DNA of 64,000 bases from Paulinella micropora (taxonomy: Eukaryota > Cercozoa > Imbricatea > Euglyphida > Paulinellidae). Positions 21,314-32,977 of this stretch are shown piece by piece (position 1 is the stretch's first letter; the number at the start of each line of letters is the position of its first letter). Position numbers and translations under genes: made by a program. The stretch spans positions 277,663 through 341,662 of the forward strand of contig WBZZ01002368.1 of assembly GCA_019918135.1 (NCBI GenBank), given 5' to 3'. The notes beneath the pieces are model-generated. The model was not told the DNA's origin and did not search any database. It saw only the letters and a program-made list of their open reading frames with translations.

Positions 21314-22110
21314 ATGTCATTTACGATAAGCAACTTGGAAGACGAGAAACGCACCCGCAAAAATTTCCTCCTTCGTGTCTCATCGAGGGACAAAACAGAA
21401 TCAAAATTTGCTTCTACTCACAATGGCCGTTTCGTTGTTGATCTCCCAGCAACTGGACGGAATATTAATATAGTCAGTGCTTATGTCGTAAAGAGTATCT
21501 CCATTCCAAATGTTTTTCCAAACCTACCGAGTCATGCCAGCACTCTCACATTAATTAAAACAACAGGATCCGCTACAGAACGGCAATCGTAACAGAAAAT
21601 TAATACACCATTGATTCATTTATTACAGCCCTTCAATCTGCGATTAATTCAGCAATTACCCCTAACTCTGTAGTCATAACTTTGAACTCCGTTAATAAAT
21701 TGAATTTCGCATTCACTGGTGATACGTATGCTTTTGATTATGATAATAGCACGATTAGAGACAAAATCGGACTAACTGCCGATATTTCGGCCGCGGCGAG
21801 TAGCACGATGCAATCCATAGTGAATTTAATCGGTGAAACGGCCGTTTATATTCATAGTCGTGCATTGAATCAATCTGGTTTAGTTGAAGCAAATGGTAAT
21901 TTCTCTGTCGTCTGTAAATGCAACTTAGATAAGCCCTACGGGGTCCAGTGCTACTTTGAGAGTTCTAATGATATTGCCGATTATGTGCCATTTAATACAA
22001 CAAAGGGTTTAAGGTCTTTTGATATCGTCATTAGAAATGCGAGCGGAGATGTGCTTGAATGTCCTGTCAATTTTGATGTTAGTATTCTTCTCAAGGCCTA
22101 TCATGCTTAA
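21314..22110 (+). pseudogene. Minor capsid / penton-like protein, segment A
   Basis: Start ATG at 21314. The first part has NFLLRVSSRDKTESKF and INIVSAYVVKSISIPNVFPN. The second has AVYIHSRALNQ, KPYGVQCYFESS and LRSFDIVIRNASGDVLE, ending at a normal stop. About 265 codons in total, with a frameshift near 21590 and an in-frame stop just after it. The strand pattern and the ending (fold-back serine/asparagine hairpin, then conserved G-D-V-L) are those of Polinton-like virus minor capsid (penton) proteins, single jelly rolls at the five-fold vertices. It lies directly downstream of the major capsid gene on the same strand, as in most such viruses. Confidence 0.72.
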
Positions 22111-22190
22111 GCCAAAAAAGAAATAAAACATTTATTTTTTAATTATATTTTAAAGATGCGATAAAATATATGTAAAGATAAAAAACGATA

Positions 22191-22561
22191 ATGCCAGACT
22201 ATAAACAAGGAAAAATATATAGTCTTAGATCATATCAAACTGGTCAAGTCTATATCGGTTCAACTATTCAACCATTGTATAAATGATTATTTTCACATAA
22301 AAGAGATTACAGAAAATGGATGAATGGAAAAGGCAAATATATGTCTTCTTATGAAATAGTTGATGCGTATGTTGAATGGTTGAAGAATATTCATGCGAAA
22401 ATAAAATGCAATTACTTAGGCGAGAAGGAGAAATAATAAGAAAAACAGAAAAATGTGTAAATAGATGTGTAGCAAGTAGAACTATGAAAGAATGGTGTCA
22501 AGATAATAAAGAAAATTTATTACAAAAAAAGAAACAATACCAATTAGAACCTAAAAAATAA
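22191..22561 (+). pseudogene. GIY-YIG endonuclease, segment A
   Basis: The ATG at 22191 opens GKIYSLRS...VYIGST, a clear GIY-YIG core (KIYSLRS for GIY, VYIGS for YIG). An in-frame TGA sits where an Arg codon is expected before LFSHKRDY. A frameshift near 22370 leads to MQLLRREGEIIRKTEKCVNR, the conserved Glu-containing end of the nuclease domain. It would cut DNA, as homing or virus-encoded nucleases of this family do. Positions 22562-22850 continue as decayed Lys/Glu/Gln-rich repeat sequence characteristic of the C-terminal arms of these viral nucleases. Confidence 0.8.
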
Positions 22562-22854
22562 ATAGCACAAAGAACCAAAAAGTGGAAAGAAGGAAATAAA
22601 GATATAATAGCGCAAAAAAGAAAGAATATAGTGAGGCAAATAAAGAATATATAGCACAAAAAAGTAAACAAAATTATGAAGAAAATAGAGATTGCCGCCT
22701 ACAGCAAGCAAAAGAATATCGCATCGCAAACAAAGATAGAATTGCACGATATCGTGAAACAAATACAGAAACAATAAGAAAAAAAGATATGATAAGTTAT
22801 CATAAAAGAAATCCAATTGGTTTAGCCATCTTTGGAATATGAAAAATATAAATA

Positions 22855-23067
22855 TTGACATTCATAGAAAATTTACATGTGTTATTCATTTTGAAAAAAA
22901 ACATTAACTTAGGGCGACTACAACAACATAAACCATTAATTCCCTGCGGTGCCAATATTGATCAGTTTTACATATATTTGAAGAAAAATCACGCACCCAT
23001 AACCGAAGGATTAATAAAGAACAAGAATTTTGAATACATAAAAAATGTCAACAGAAATAAAAAATAA
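22855..23067 (+). CDS. Short hypothetical ORF, segment A
   Basis: 70 codons, Lys/Asn/Ile-rich, no recognised motif, no obvious ATG context. It may be the end of the GIY-YIG arm or noise. Next to it the convergent spike gene ends. Confidence 0.25.
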   Translation: MTFIENLHVLFILKKNINLGRLQQHKPLIPCGANIDQFYIYLKKNHAPITEGLIKNKNFEYIKNVNRNKK

Positions 23068-23109
23068 AGTTGGTGCTTAAGAATAAATAAAGTATTCTTT
23101 TTTTGTTGT

Positions 23110-24336
23110 TTAAATCTGGTCCTCAACCCAGTTTAAACTTGCATAGACATTCGCGCTTCCACCACTCGTTACATGTGCGGATACGGTAAATGTCTTACTT
23201 GGTCCTATCTTGAGGTTATAATGAGACAAATCAATATATTTGGACGAACCACCAGACAACACATATGTGAATATCACACTTCCACCCGTTCTTGTAGTTC
23301 CTGCCGTATCTACTTCGGCCAATGATGTTGCTGTATCATAATTGGAATAAGAAGGTGATCCCCCTAATGTGGCATTAAGAGTATTTCTCGCGATACATGC
23401 TTTAGTATCTGAATTGCTAATACATAAATTCTCAAAGTAAATTATGTTGTAATTCGTTTTGCTATTGAATGTGGTACGACTTCTGATGGTAAATAAAGCA
23501 AGTTCGGTTGATACACTTTTAACCGCATCATACGAATTAGTTATAGCAATAGTCCGATCAATATTCCCTTCAACCGCTAAAAACATGCTCGCCGTTTTCA
23601 TTACAACGGATGCGAGACTTGACGAATATGCATTCGCATACAAGGCGAATGCCGCTTGGTCCAACGATGGAATGGTAGCAGTGCTCGCGTATTGAATTGA
23701 ATGAATTACTTCCATTCGTCCAGTTCGCGGGTTTTCAATTTTGAATGTAATTTGACCGCTACCCAGATATTGAACAACTATTTCAAACATTCAATTTAGT
23801 AAAATCAATCGCGGGAAGTTTCCAGTATTATTACATTTATCAACATTCCAAGCATATTGACTGACTACATTTTCTTCATTTCCTGCCGTTCTTACAACGG
23901 ACATTCCCAAATTTGATTGTCTAAAACATAAATTGTCTGCTGGGGTGCCTATGCCAATATCGCAATTAAAAGTGTCTACTGCAATAGATGATGGAAATAA
24001 AGCGGAAAATCTAGCAACTAACCCCATACCACTTCTATATTTGGCCCGTTCAATAGTCGTGATCTGTGCGGTTGAATTACCTGAAGCGGATGTAGTCAAA
24101 ACCGCCATTGAATTAGCAGATGATACCACCCCTCAATTAGTCTGAACGATATCAAAGAATCGTGTATTAATATCATATGTGAATACATTTTGTAATACTG
24201 GCGACAAAGTGGCCGTTCGAAATTCTCCAAAGGCAGTTGTTGGTAATGTGTCTTTAATGCTATCTATTGATAAAGATGAAGATGACGCTGTATTTGATGA
24301 CGATTGTGTATTCGTGCTTTGACCAAAAAGGTTCAT
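23110..24336 (-). pseudogene. Spike/fibre-like virion protein, segment A
   Basis: A 1,227-nt span (about 408 codons) starting at ATG 24336. It consists of three frames separated by a stop near 24133 and a frame change near 23790. Motifs in order: TAFGEFRTATLSPVLQNVFT with DINTRFFD; RAKYRSGMGLVARFSALFPS; IGTPADNLCFRQSNLGMSV; FEIVVQYLGSGQITFKIENP; and a terminal β domain ending YASLNWVEDQI. The same order and exactly the same span occur at 44761-45987, and the C-terminal part again at 46551-47027. Related proteins (motif L-T-P-L...FPYNINTR, then QYLGFG) occur in Polinton-like viruses and are thought to be surface or host-attachment proteins. That role is inference. It is convergent with the other segment A genes. 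Confidence 0.65.
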
Positions 24337-24360
24337 TGTATTTTATATAATATAAAATAT

Positions 24361-24438
24361 GTCGGTGATAATACGAGAATTGCCAAGCGATATAGTGTCT
24401 ATGCTCATGGCGATACCATATGGTATCCAGTGTTAACA
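24361..24438 (+). pseudogene. Very short ORF divergent from the spike gene
   Basis: 25 codons beginning MSVIIRELPSDIVSMLMAI and ending at a stop. The next frame (ending KILAIEPDALS at 24507) might continue it. It begins 24 bases from the spike ATG on the other strand. It could be the first codons of another viral gene at the right edge of segment A. Weakly supported. Confidence 0.25.
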
Positions 24439-24606
24439 TATGGCATCAGTTTTTTAGTGACAGGTTTTCAAAAAATTCTAGCGATCGAACCGGATGCGTT
24501 GTCATAAAATAAACTACAGTAATCTATTGAACAAGTCCCCAGGAAGCGACCAGTAAAATTTCTCTACAAAACTTTGAGTTGAAGTTTTTTTTTTTTTGAT
24601 AGAAGG

Positions 24607-25235
24607 GTGACCCCTCCCAATACACTTTTTCCACGGGAAGCCGCCACAATGATTTTTTTCTCCAAAGATGGAAGTAGGAACGACCATCTCAGTCTGAGTT
24701 TCTCGGTTCGGGGTGCCTTGGGCAAAAAAGAAATTCGGGAATCGAAATATAAGGACATTCGGGCTTTGGGTGTGTTGAAAGAAAAAGAAGCGAAACAAAA
24801 AAAAGCTCTTATTACTGCTCGGTTTGATGGTAAGGATTATTACGAGTTCACAAAACATTTGAAGCCAGAGCCAGCCCATGAGTGGTCGAGTTTGGCTTTC
24901 ATGAATGGGGAGGGCGAAGAGGTAGTGATGGAGGTCTCTGATGATGAAGAAGAAGAAGAGGAGGAGCAGGAGGAGAAACAAAAACAAGAACAGAAAGAGC
25001 AGGCTGCTGTAGAAGAAGACGAGGAGGAGGGGGAGGGAGGTGATGAAGAATTCATGCCCTGTTACAATCCAAGCCCTCATACGGCCGAGGAAATAGAGAC
25101 TGAGAGAGAAAAACCCCTGGGAAAGGGGTTCGACTGGAAGCTGGTTCCACAGGCGGTGGATTGGGGAGCAGATCGACCTTGGCACAAACCGAAGACGACA
25201 CTCGATGAAAAAAAAGACACTGGCCCCCCGTCGAT
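24607..25235 (+). CDS. Acidic hypothetical protein
   Basis: An open frame of ~210 codons. The ATG at 24649 (MIFFSKDGSRNDHLSLSFSV) is the likeliest start. The N-terminal ~100 residues look folded and basic-mixed. They are followed by a Glu/Asp-rich run (about residues 105-150) and a more ordinary end. No family is recognised. At about 25230 it runs without a gap into copia RNase H sequence in another frame, so its natural 3' end is lost. It could be a host gene fragment or the cargo of a retroelement. Confidence 0.4.
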
Positions 25236-25427
25236 GTGTTCGAAGATAATGCACAAACAATCTTAGCAGCACAGCGAGGTTTAGCGGGACCGCGAACTAA
25301 GCATCTTCTCGTGGAAGAACACTATTTGCACGAACTGGAAAACCTCGGAATCGTAAAATTTCGGAAAGTAAGTACAGAGGAGCAAATCGGTGATGTTTTA
25401 ACTAAGCACTTTCATAAAAACAGATAG
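25236..25427 (+). pseudogene. Ty1/copia RNase H C-terminus
   Basis: FEDNAQTILAAQRGL, RTKHLLVEEHYLHELE and VSTEEQIGDVLTKHF match the DNQ...RTKHI...TEEQ.ADI.TK end of copia pol. Only this end survives. It shares the arrangement but not close sequence with the copia fragments at 11.4 and 41.5 kb, so it is another family. Confidence 0.8.
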
Positions 25428-26685
25428 ATTATCTTTTGGATAAATTCACGATTAAGATGGAATAAACAACGGTAATATTGTTAATTTCAAATTTTATCGT
25501 GATCAACGAATACGTCAATTTTCGTAACCGTCATTTACGCGAATTTTCGCATACGCATGTATCGTACTCAGTGTAAGAAGGCCCGAGCCGACTCTGAGAA
25601 GCACACGAGCTATGCAACGAGTTCGTTGGCTGAGATAGGAGTTTAGGGAGAAGAGAGCATGGAAAGCGAGCTCAAGTCACAGGACTTAGCCGCAGGATAG
25701 AATAGGCTCAAGGGGAGCAACCTTTAAGAGAAAACAGCATAGTCAATTGTTATGGCGTGTTCTTGTTGGCTTACTAATCATTTTTCTTAATCAGGTAGTT
25801 CATTCAGAAGCGCGAATCGAACATCGATCGGAATCAGGGAAGTATAGGATAGATACATCTCACAAAGGTAGAATTGTTGACATTACTTCCGATCTGTCGA
25901 TTTCGCATCATTTCATTTACATAAGCACTTCTTATTCGTTACCAACATTGAAATGCTTGATCAATTTCGTCACAAGTCGGACAGACTCATACAGATTTTA
26001 ATTTTAATGTAGTAATTTTGTGTATTTTTGAAGTTGCATGATTAACGTTGTAAGACGTGAATATGTGATAGACGCACTCTTTTTTTTTTCTTTAACTGAG
26101 AAAGACGTCTCATATGAAATTAGTAATACATTTGATATATGACATTGCAACATGTTTTATGTTCAAATGCAATATTTGATATAATGGAACTATTTTTCAT
26201 TTATGTTGTTTCTATTATGTTACCTTCTATTAACTCAACTTCGAGACATCATAGTCGTACTGACGACTCGGATTTTTCTAAGTCACATTTCATATAAGGT
26301 TACAAATGAGATAGAACATATATGATACAAATTCAGAAATCGACGCGCCCGGTTCTACCGAAGGAGTCCGAGCTCGCACCCGACTTGACTCAGCGTCATC
26401 TGCGTCTCCGCAAGTTCAGCTCGCATCGACAGCATGGACTGACGAGCGGACAATGAAGTTATCGCACCGCAGACTGGCATGGCGAAGCTATTCATCGGCT
26501 CATCGGCGATGAAGCGATATCTTTGGGCAACGCGACATTCAATTACGACCGACGATCCCGACCCTTCAGACGTCACGAACTTCGCAAAATTTTATTTTAT
26601 TCGCGTTTCGCTCCGATTACACATGGCCCAATGATTGTTACATTACGGGTAACAAATTGACACGGCCTTTGTCAATTAATTAATT
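25428..26685. other. Interval between copia tail and DIRS element
   Basis: 25428-25760 is probably the 3' non-coding end and LTR start of the copia element (purine-rich caaggggagcaa at about 25710). 25760-26330 is AT-rich without recognised features. 26340-26640 is GC-rich and could be a coding fragment on the minus strand (73 codons, no recognised family). No LTR pair could be established. Confidence 0.35.
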
Positions 26686-26880
26686 ACTGGTTTGTTCCGG
26701 GCTTCGCCCGGAATTAACCGCCGTTAAAGTTCCGTTTGAGGCGTTTCGGTTTTTGCGCCAGTCCGGTCGGCGCGGCTTCACGCGCCGGCGGTGCCGGCGC
26801 GTGTTTCTTCCGGCGTCTGGTTAGGCCTAGGTTGGAAAGGTGGGAAGAGATCGTCAGAGTGTGTCAGAGAATCGCTTTAA

Positions 26881-28244
26881 TGCCTACCGTAACAAAGAAA
26901 CTCAAAATTGGCTGCATTGCTTCAACGCTAGCAGCCTATCACGTCGCCGACAATGATTTATTCGATAGATTTGGAAAGAATTCCGAGACCGTTCGGATTA
27001 CCGGCGTTGTAACGAATCTCACCGAGCATCAAGTTACTCTCAGCCTCAAAGCAGAAGAGAACGAGTGGTCTGTCCAAGTCCCACGCGGTCTAGCACGAGC
27101 GGAGGATGAGTCCAAGAAGTGGAAATACCTCAACGCTACCGGAGAGATCATTTGGGATTCAGTTTAAGACGAAGCTGTCACGGTTCAGTTCACAAAGATT
27201 CCTCTTAATGTCAATGTCTCACGCGAGGATTTTATTAAGTCAATCCGCGATGTGAAATGGCATTTTTGGGAACAACAACAGCAGTGATACAAACGCAGCT
27301 AACAAACCAAAAGCTAAAGCTATTGCTACTCATCTTAAGAATCTATACAGCGCTCCGAGTTTGCAGAAACTGTGCAAAGAGTACTTCGATGACTCTAAGG
27401 ACATCAAACGAAATTCAACAAAAGCGCTTGTCTCTCTCGTACTTGCTACTCAAATTGTAAATAAGTGTGTCGAGTGGCCCTTCGTTGTTCAATCTGAACT
27501 CATTGAGAAGCAATACGAGGAACTAGAAGGCGAAAGGGAAGAAGACAAAGGATAGCCCCCAGCGAAGAAACCCAAATTCAATTTGCAAGGTGATGACACT
27601 CTCAGCACGGACATTAACAACGCTCTGAAGAAACAAGAAATGCTCAAGCAAAGGCTTTTGAAAGCCAGTCAAGTTGGCAGTGACGCAAAGAAAGTTCACT
27701 TCGATGCATCTGTCCTCAAGAACTGCAGGATGCAAACAAGGAGCTCGAACGCAGGATCAAGGAAGCAGCGGAAAACAAATGTATCCCACCCAATGCTCTC
27801 ATTGGCGCTTTAGGCTTTACAAATGCAATGTCCGGAGGGGAGAAGGCCGAGTTGATACAAGAGTTTCAGAGTCTGCCGGGTTTGCAAGACGTAGACTTTG
27901 ACGTGCTAAAGAAAATCAAGTTAGGCAAAGAGTATGTTAACCTTGAAGAGCTTCTTCCATCAAAGAAGAAGACCCTCATCGGCGAGTCCTATGAGTCGGA
28001 GCCGAAGTCGGTCACTGTCGAGTCCTTTTTAGATTTAGTTCGGAAGCTCATCGTACTGTACTCCAAACACCACCCCCAACACGCCGAAGTCATGTGGGAA
28101 CACTACCGTTTTTTGGAGTTGCTTGTGAGGAAGAATACGTTGTCTTCTGTAATGAGATGGGATAAGACAACTCATGGCAGGAGCAAATTGGGACAGTGGC
28201 ACAAGGGCAGCCTCCCTTTCGTTCTTGCCACGGCTTACCTTTGA
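26881..28244 (+). pseudogene. DIRS element gag-like protein
   Basis: From ATG 26881 (MPTVTKKLKIGCIASTLAAY) the coding potential passes through at least three frames to 28244. It includes a Lys/Glu-rich helical middle (about 27370-27760) and a C-terminal domain with VESFLDLVRKLIVLYSKHHP and HYRFLELLVRKNTL. Its position ahead of the zinc motif ORF and RT argues for a nucleocapsid role. I recognise no named domain. Confidence 0.5.
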
Positions 28245-28320
28245 ACCCGTTGCTTCTTCCCAAACGTCCAACCAGTCAAGTGGCCAAAGTTCCTCGAAGT
28301 CTCTTCTAGTATAAACCGAC

Positions 28321-29529
28321 AAGATAGATAGATAGATAGATAGATGGATAGATAGATGAGATGTCGCAAAGGAATGTAGTCCTTGCAAAGGAACGCAGTT
28401 TCACATCAAACAATAATTTGTGTACTGTGCATGTGTCCGGGATGGGAATCACGGGTAGACTGTGTTCTGGAAAAAGAAGAGGAGGAAGGACGTTGAAGAA
28501 AAAGGCAATCTAGGAATGGAGAGTGGGAGGATAAGGAAGAAGAGAAAGAAAAGGAAGCCGTTAGTCCAAGTGTTTTGAGCACCGTAAGCTTGCGCAAGCT
28601 ACAATGATGACATTGTGTAAAGGCCTAAACCCCCGAAGGGACCTAGCCCGGGCTATGCAACACTGGACGGCTATGACGGAATGCAGGATGAGAGATAAGG
28701 GGAGGATGAGAGGGAGGGCGGATTGGAGTTCTTCTTCAATGTCTTTCCATACGCTTGGTGTTAATGGCAAAATCAGGTGCTTTCTTCTTTCGATTGGTTC
28801 TTTCGGGGCACTTCTTGGACGAAATGAGAGTATGTCTCGGCGTCAACACTGTGGGTGGAATCCGGGTTGACAATGCTGGGTTGTGACTTATAGTCCGGAT
28901 GGACGTGCACTTTTGGACTCTTCTTTTCGAGGGCTCGAAGGATCTTCGTAAGGGTGGACATGAGCAAAATCTTCTCCAAGGGGTTTGAAGAAAAAGGCAA
29001 AATGGAGAGTGGGGTCTTGAGGAGGACAAGGAAGAAGAGAAAGAAAAGGAAGCCGTTCAAGCCGTTAGTCCAAGTGTTTTGAGCACCGTAAGCTTGCGCA
29101 AGCTACAATGATGACATTGTATGAGGCCTAAACCCCCGCAGGGACCTAGCCCGGGCTATGCAACACTGGACGGCTATGATGGAATGCAGTCACCAATACG
29201 GACTAGAGGAAGATTAGTCCAATTTTTGACTGCACAGGAGCGATAAATCGCAAAAGAGCAACGAGCTACGCAGGAGGATAGCTTGAAGCAAAGGGATTTG
29301 GATTGGGGATGGGAAAAACCCAAGGCGCGGAAACATCGATGAACAGAGAACGATACCATGCCGCGAGCCCCGCATTCGATTGGTCGAAGGTGGCAGGTCC
29401 ATCCGTTGTCCTCGATTTGAGATTTGAGCTCGTTGTATCGGTTGGTCTTGTATGCTCGCGCGTCAAGGATGTTTTCCTCGACCGGGCACGTTAGCTCGAT
29501 CAGAATACATATCTTGGTAGACAGTGACC

Positions 29530-29606
<77 letters not shown>
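28321..29606 (-). mobile_element. 5'-truncated LINE inserted in the DIRS element
   Basis: On the minus strand about 29527-29174 encodes ENILDARAYKTNRYNELK, DNGWTCHLRPIECGARGMV and a Cys/Ser-rich helical end. This is the pattern E-[N/E]...K...RY..L...GW....PIE.G.RG found at the C-terminus of many non-LTR retrotransposon polyproteins. The 3' UTR follows, with an internal duplication (28553-28690 and 29041-29190 are near-identical, containing agcttgcgcaagct and gggacctagcccgggctatg). Both edges are (GATA)n: 28321-28352 and 29532-29606. The copy at 16772-17090 matches its 3' end. Confidence 0.65.
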
Positions 29607-29607
<1 letters not shown>

Positions 29608-29685
29608 TGTTTAATGTATGGGCGTGGCATAGCTAAAAAGCCATAAGCCTCCAATACAACCCCGGAGAGGAACTCTCAGCACTTC

Positions 29686-29740
29686 TTAAGCTGCCTACCA
29701 ACCATCCGCTCTTAAGCTGCCTACCAACCATCCGCTCGGG
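29686..29740. repeat. Tandem duplication of ~26 bases
   Basis: The unit cttaagctgcctaccaacca plus tccgct occurs twice back to back, in the DIRS gag region just after the LINE insertion. Confidence 0.85.
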
Positions 29741-29757
29741 TTTGTTCCCGTGCCCAC

Positions 29758-29997
29758 TTGAAGCCGAAAGGTAGCCGCAACGTCAACAACACACGCGGCA
29801 GCAACCAGGCAAGACAACAGAATCAGAAGTCCAGGAAAGTTTGCTTCAACTGGGCAGACGGCCTAGACTGCACCTACAAGGACGACTGTCGGTTCCTACA
29901 TCTGTGTCCAGTGTGTCCGGGCAACAAAGACCACAAACGTGCAGAATGCCCAGACGGCGACAATGGGAAGTGGGGCAAACGGAAGGCCGGAAAGTGA
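29758..29997 (+). pseudogene. DIRS gag C-terminus with zinc motifs
   Basis: After a basic Arg/Asn/Gln-rich start it has a CCCH finger (CFNWADGLDCTYKDDCRFLH) and a second Cys/His cluster (CPVCPGNKDHKRAEC). These are nucleic-acid-binding motifs of gag proteins in DIRS elements. No ATG is at the true start; it is the continuation of the gag cut by the LINE insertion. Confidence 0.65.
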
Positions 29998-30053
29998 AGG
30001 AGCCCTGAGAGTGAAAGCACTTCAGTGGAGCAAGTAGCTCTCAGGGTCAATCA

Positions 30054-30702
30054 TTGGCAAGTCCCCTCTGGTGGGACTTCCTCTTCCAGCTCTTTCTATT
30101 TCTGAAGGGGCTCGCAAAACCAGGTGGTCGCGAGCATACGCCCAAGGTTGCAGTTTCTCAATCTGGCAATTCGCTTTTCAGCAACGTTGGTTCTCACTTC
30201 GACTCCCGTTGGACTACAACTCTGGCCCCGGTGCCACTCACACTAACAGCTGGACCCACCGACACCACTTTTTTCCAGTCTTCGTTTCAGTTGCCAACAG
30301 CTTGCTCAGCTGTTTCTACCTCTTCGTCTTCTTCTTCCACTAGTCCAATTGTTAGTCAAAGCTCTTCTCTAGCAATAGACATTCCTCTCTCGTCTAGCTC
30401 TGCCCTCTCTGACAAAGCTTCGGTGCTTCATTCTTCTTTTCCTGGCATACAAGTGTCACCTGTTGTTTCTCCTTCTGGTACTTGTCCTTCTTCACCTCCC
30501 CTTTCTATTTTCTCTTCCCTTCACCTCTCCCAATCTTCCCCTAGTGCTTCTTCTTCGTGCTCCTCTACTTGCTCTTCTCCTCAACAACATCAACAAATAC
30601 AACAACAACTACTACAACTACTACTACTACAACTACTACAACTACAACAACAACTACAACAACAACAACTATTACTACCACAGCTACAACAACAACAACA
30701 GC

Positions 30703-30734
<32 letters not shown>

Positions 30735-30995
30735 CTACAACTACAACAACAACAACAACCACTACTTCAGCAACAAGAACAACACATTCATTCTTCTTCC
30801 TCGTCATCTTCTTCCTGTGTTGTCTCTTCTTGTAGTTCCCCCTTGGTGGGTCATCATAATGCTTCTGCTCAGCAGCCTCAGGTGCTGTGTGTTGAACAGA
30901 AGGGCTTGCATCACGGTCCCTTCAAACCCTTCTGCTTCTCCTTCTCTCACTTCTGCTTCCTTTTTCTTCCCTTTCCCTAGGTGGATTTGGGATAG
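30054..30995 (+). pseudogene. DIRS linker region with Ser-rich and Gln/Leu-rich low complexity
   Basis: Between the zinc motifs and RT the frame encodes Ser/Pro/Thr-rich sequence. A (CAA)n/(CTA)n tract at 30588-30790 follows, reading as Gln/Leu in this frame. The repeat is the reason for its length. No fold is recognised. Confidence 0.4.
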
Positions 30996-30997
30996 TG

Positions 30998-32977
30998 CCA
31001 AAATTGAGACTGAGGAAGAGATGGGCGCTGGGGTTCGCTCTCTTCCCCCGTCCAAGGTCTTTAACCTTCAGATAGCAATGGGATTTCAGTCTCCCACTCC
31101 TTGCCTCTTGAACTGCTGTCAGCTGGGGTTGTGTCTCTTGATTCCCTCCCTTCTCTTTTGTCTGAGTTGGAGAGTGGGAATGTCTGGTGGCATGACTTCC
31201 CTTTCTGGTCCTTCTTCATTCCTTCTTGTCCCTCTGCATCTCTTTCTTCTTTTATGCCTAGGTTGAGTCAAGCTAGGGTGGTTGCTTTGATCGGGTTTCA
31301 AGGCAAGGTGGAGCTGCAGTGCTTTGCTCCCAACGCCACGCATGTCTGGTTCATACGTGACTCATCTCGGGGCATACACGTGGGTGGGATTGCACTTGTA
31401 GACTTTAGATTCCCAAGGGGTAGAGGTAGGAGTATTCACTTCTTCGGTTGTCAGGAAGGTGACAGAAGGTTTCAGCCTGGCAAAAGAGAAGTGCTCCCTC
31501 TCTGGGATGGTTCGATCGAGCCTTATAAGCCGGTTTTCAATGTAGACGAGCTCGTGCGTCTTGCTAGACTCTGTCTGCCAGAAAAGGAAGCCGTTTGGCT
31601 CAAGAATTTTCTAACGGGCACAGATACTTTCTACAGAGGTACAGGTAAATTTCTCCGTGATTATTCGCTTGTTGGTACCATTTCTGATTACGACAGCACA
31701 TTTACGAGGCCAACATGAAGACTGTCAAGAAGGGCTTCGTAGCCGGTCCGTTCAAGCGGGTCCCTTTCCCTAATTGCAACTGCAGTCACCAAGCTATTGT
31801 CACGCGTGAGCATGCCATTCCTAAGGACAAATGGCACCCGGAAAATGGGCAGAAGAGGCTCATCAATGACCTTTCCTTTCCCCGCTTTCTGTCCTTCAAC
31901 CAGCTCTGCCCCATCGTACAACCAGACCCCGTTGCTTCCTTACCTTTTTTGGCAGCAAGTGTCTGCGTACAGACACCCAGACACTGGTGAGACCCTATAC
32001 TTCGTTCTTCTGGTGCCGGGGTTCGGCGGAGTCTACGCTGCAGATGGCTGGAACCACTACGCTAGAATCGTAGAGTCAATCTTCGGGTTCAAGAGCATCC
32101 CCCTGAAGCTCTACGTAGACAACAGTGACGTGGTCTGTAAGTCCTGGAAACAGGCTAGAACGCTGCAGGCGGAATTTGTCAGTCTTTCGAAGCTCCTTGG
32201 CATTCCGTGGCACGAAGAGTTCATCGGCCAGTCGTTCCGTACGGGCCCTTGGGTGGCACAAAGACACACGCAAAGGTTACTGGTTCGTGGAGCTTCCCAA
32301 CGACAAGCGGACCATCAGTTTTGGATGCCTTGGTCAAGATTGCTCGCGGCGGCTTCTACTCGGTGAAGTCCTTCGAGCGGCTCCTGGGTCTTCTCTGTTT
32401 CGTTTCGCAGATGTTTTTATCTTCGACCGGCCGTTGGTAATTTACGCATCGCTTTCAGCGCCATGTCGAAGTCGGGTAGCAAGGGTGGCCGCTTCAGTGC
32501 CAGAGCCTGCCATCCATCAGGGTGGGCCCGCAAGCTTCTGCTCGACTTCAACTTCCGCCTCCCCCTGTCCGATTTCCTAAGACGGGGGAGTACGACAAAG
32601 AGTCAATGACGTCCGCCAAGTGCACTCTTTGGACCGATGCAAACTTTTGTCAGGTCAATGGTTCGCAGTGGGGTAGAGGTGCCATTGTCATGGCCCCCTT
32701 TCGGTCCAAAGGCGTTTTCTCCTCACACTGTTGGTCCGATGAAGGGCTAGCCCTCCTCCGGTCCGAGAAATTGGTCGCTTCGTCTCCCATGCGCGAGCTC
32801 TTCAGCGCATACGCTTCAGCCCATGAGTTTGCTGTCGCCCTGTGCTTCCGGAAGTTCCACATCGTCACTGACTGCGCTCCGGCCGCTCATTGTATCAACT
32901 CGTGCTATTCTCCCCGGCCGAACATTCAGAGTCTGATCGACTCTTGGACTTCGAAGTTATCTATCCTTGGCGTCTGA
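30998..32977 (+). pseudogene. DIRS reverse transcriptase and RNase H
   Basis: 31260-31718 leads in with VWLKNFLTGTDTFYRG. 31715-31990 has KKGFVAGPFKRVPFPN and GQKRLINDLSFPR, the first RT motifs of DIRS elements. A gap and frame change follow. Then comes the active-site region KLYVDNSDVVCKSWKQA, where the usual YVDD second Asp reads Asn, and RTISF/SFERLLGLLCFVS. 32595-32977 is RNase H, starting WTDANFCQ and containing SPMRELFSAYAS (Glu) and VTDCAPAAHC (Asp). At least three frameshifts and a deletion inside the palm make it inactive. Confidence 0.75.

Noticed and set aside
30560-30840. Poly-Thr, poly-Asn and poly-Val frames
   Set aside because: Readings of the (CAA)n/(CTA)n tract in the DIRS linker. 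Only the frame joined to the Ser-rich ORF is plausible.
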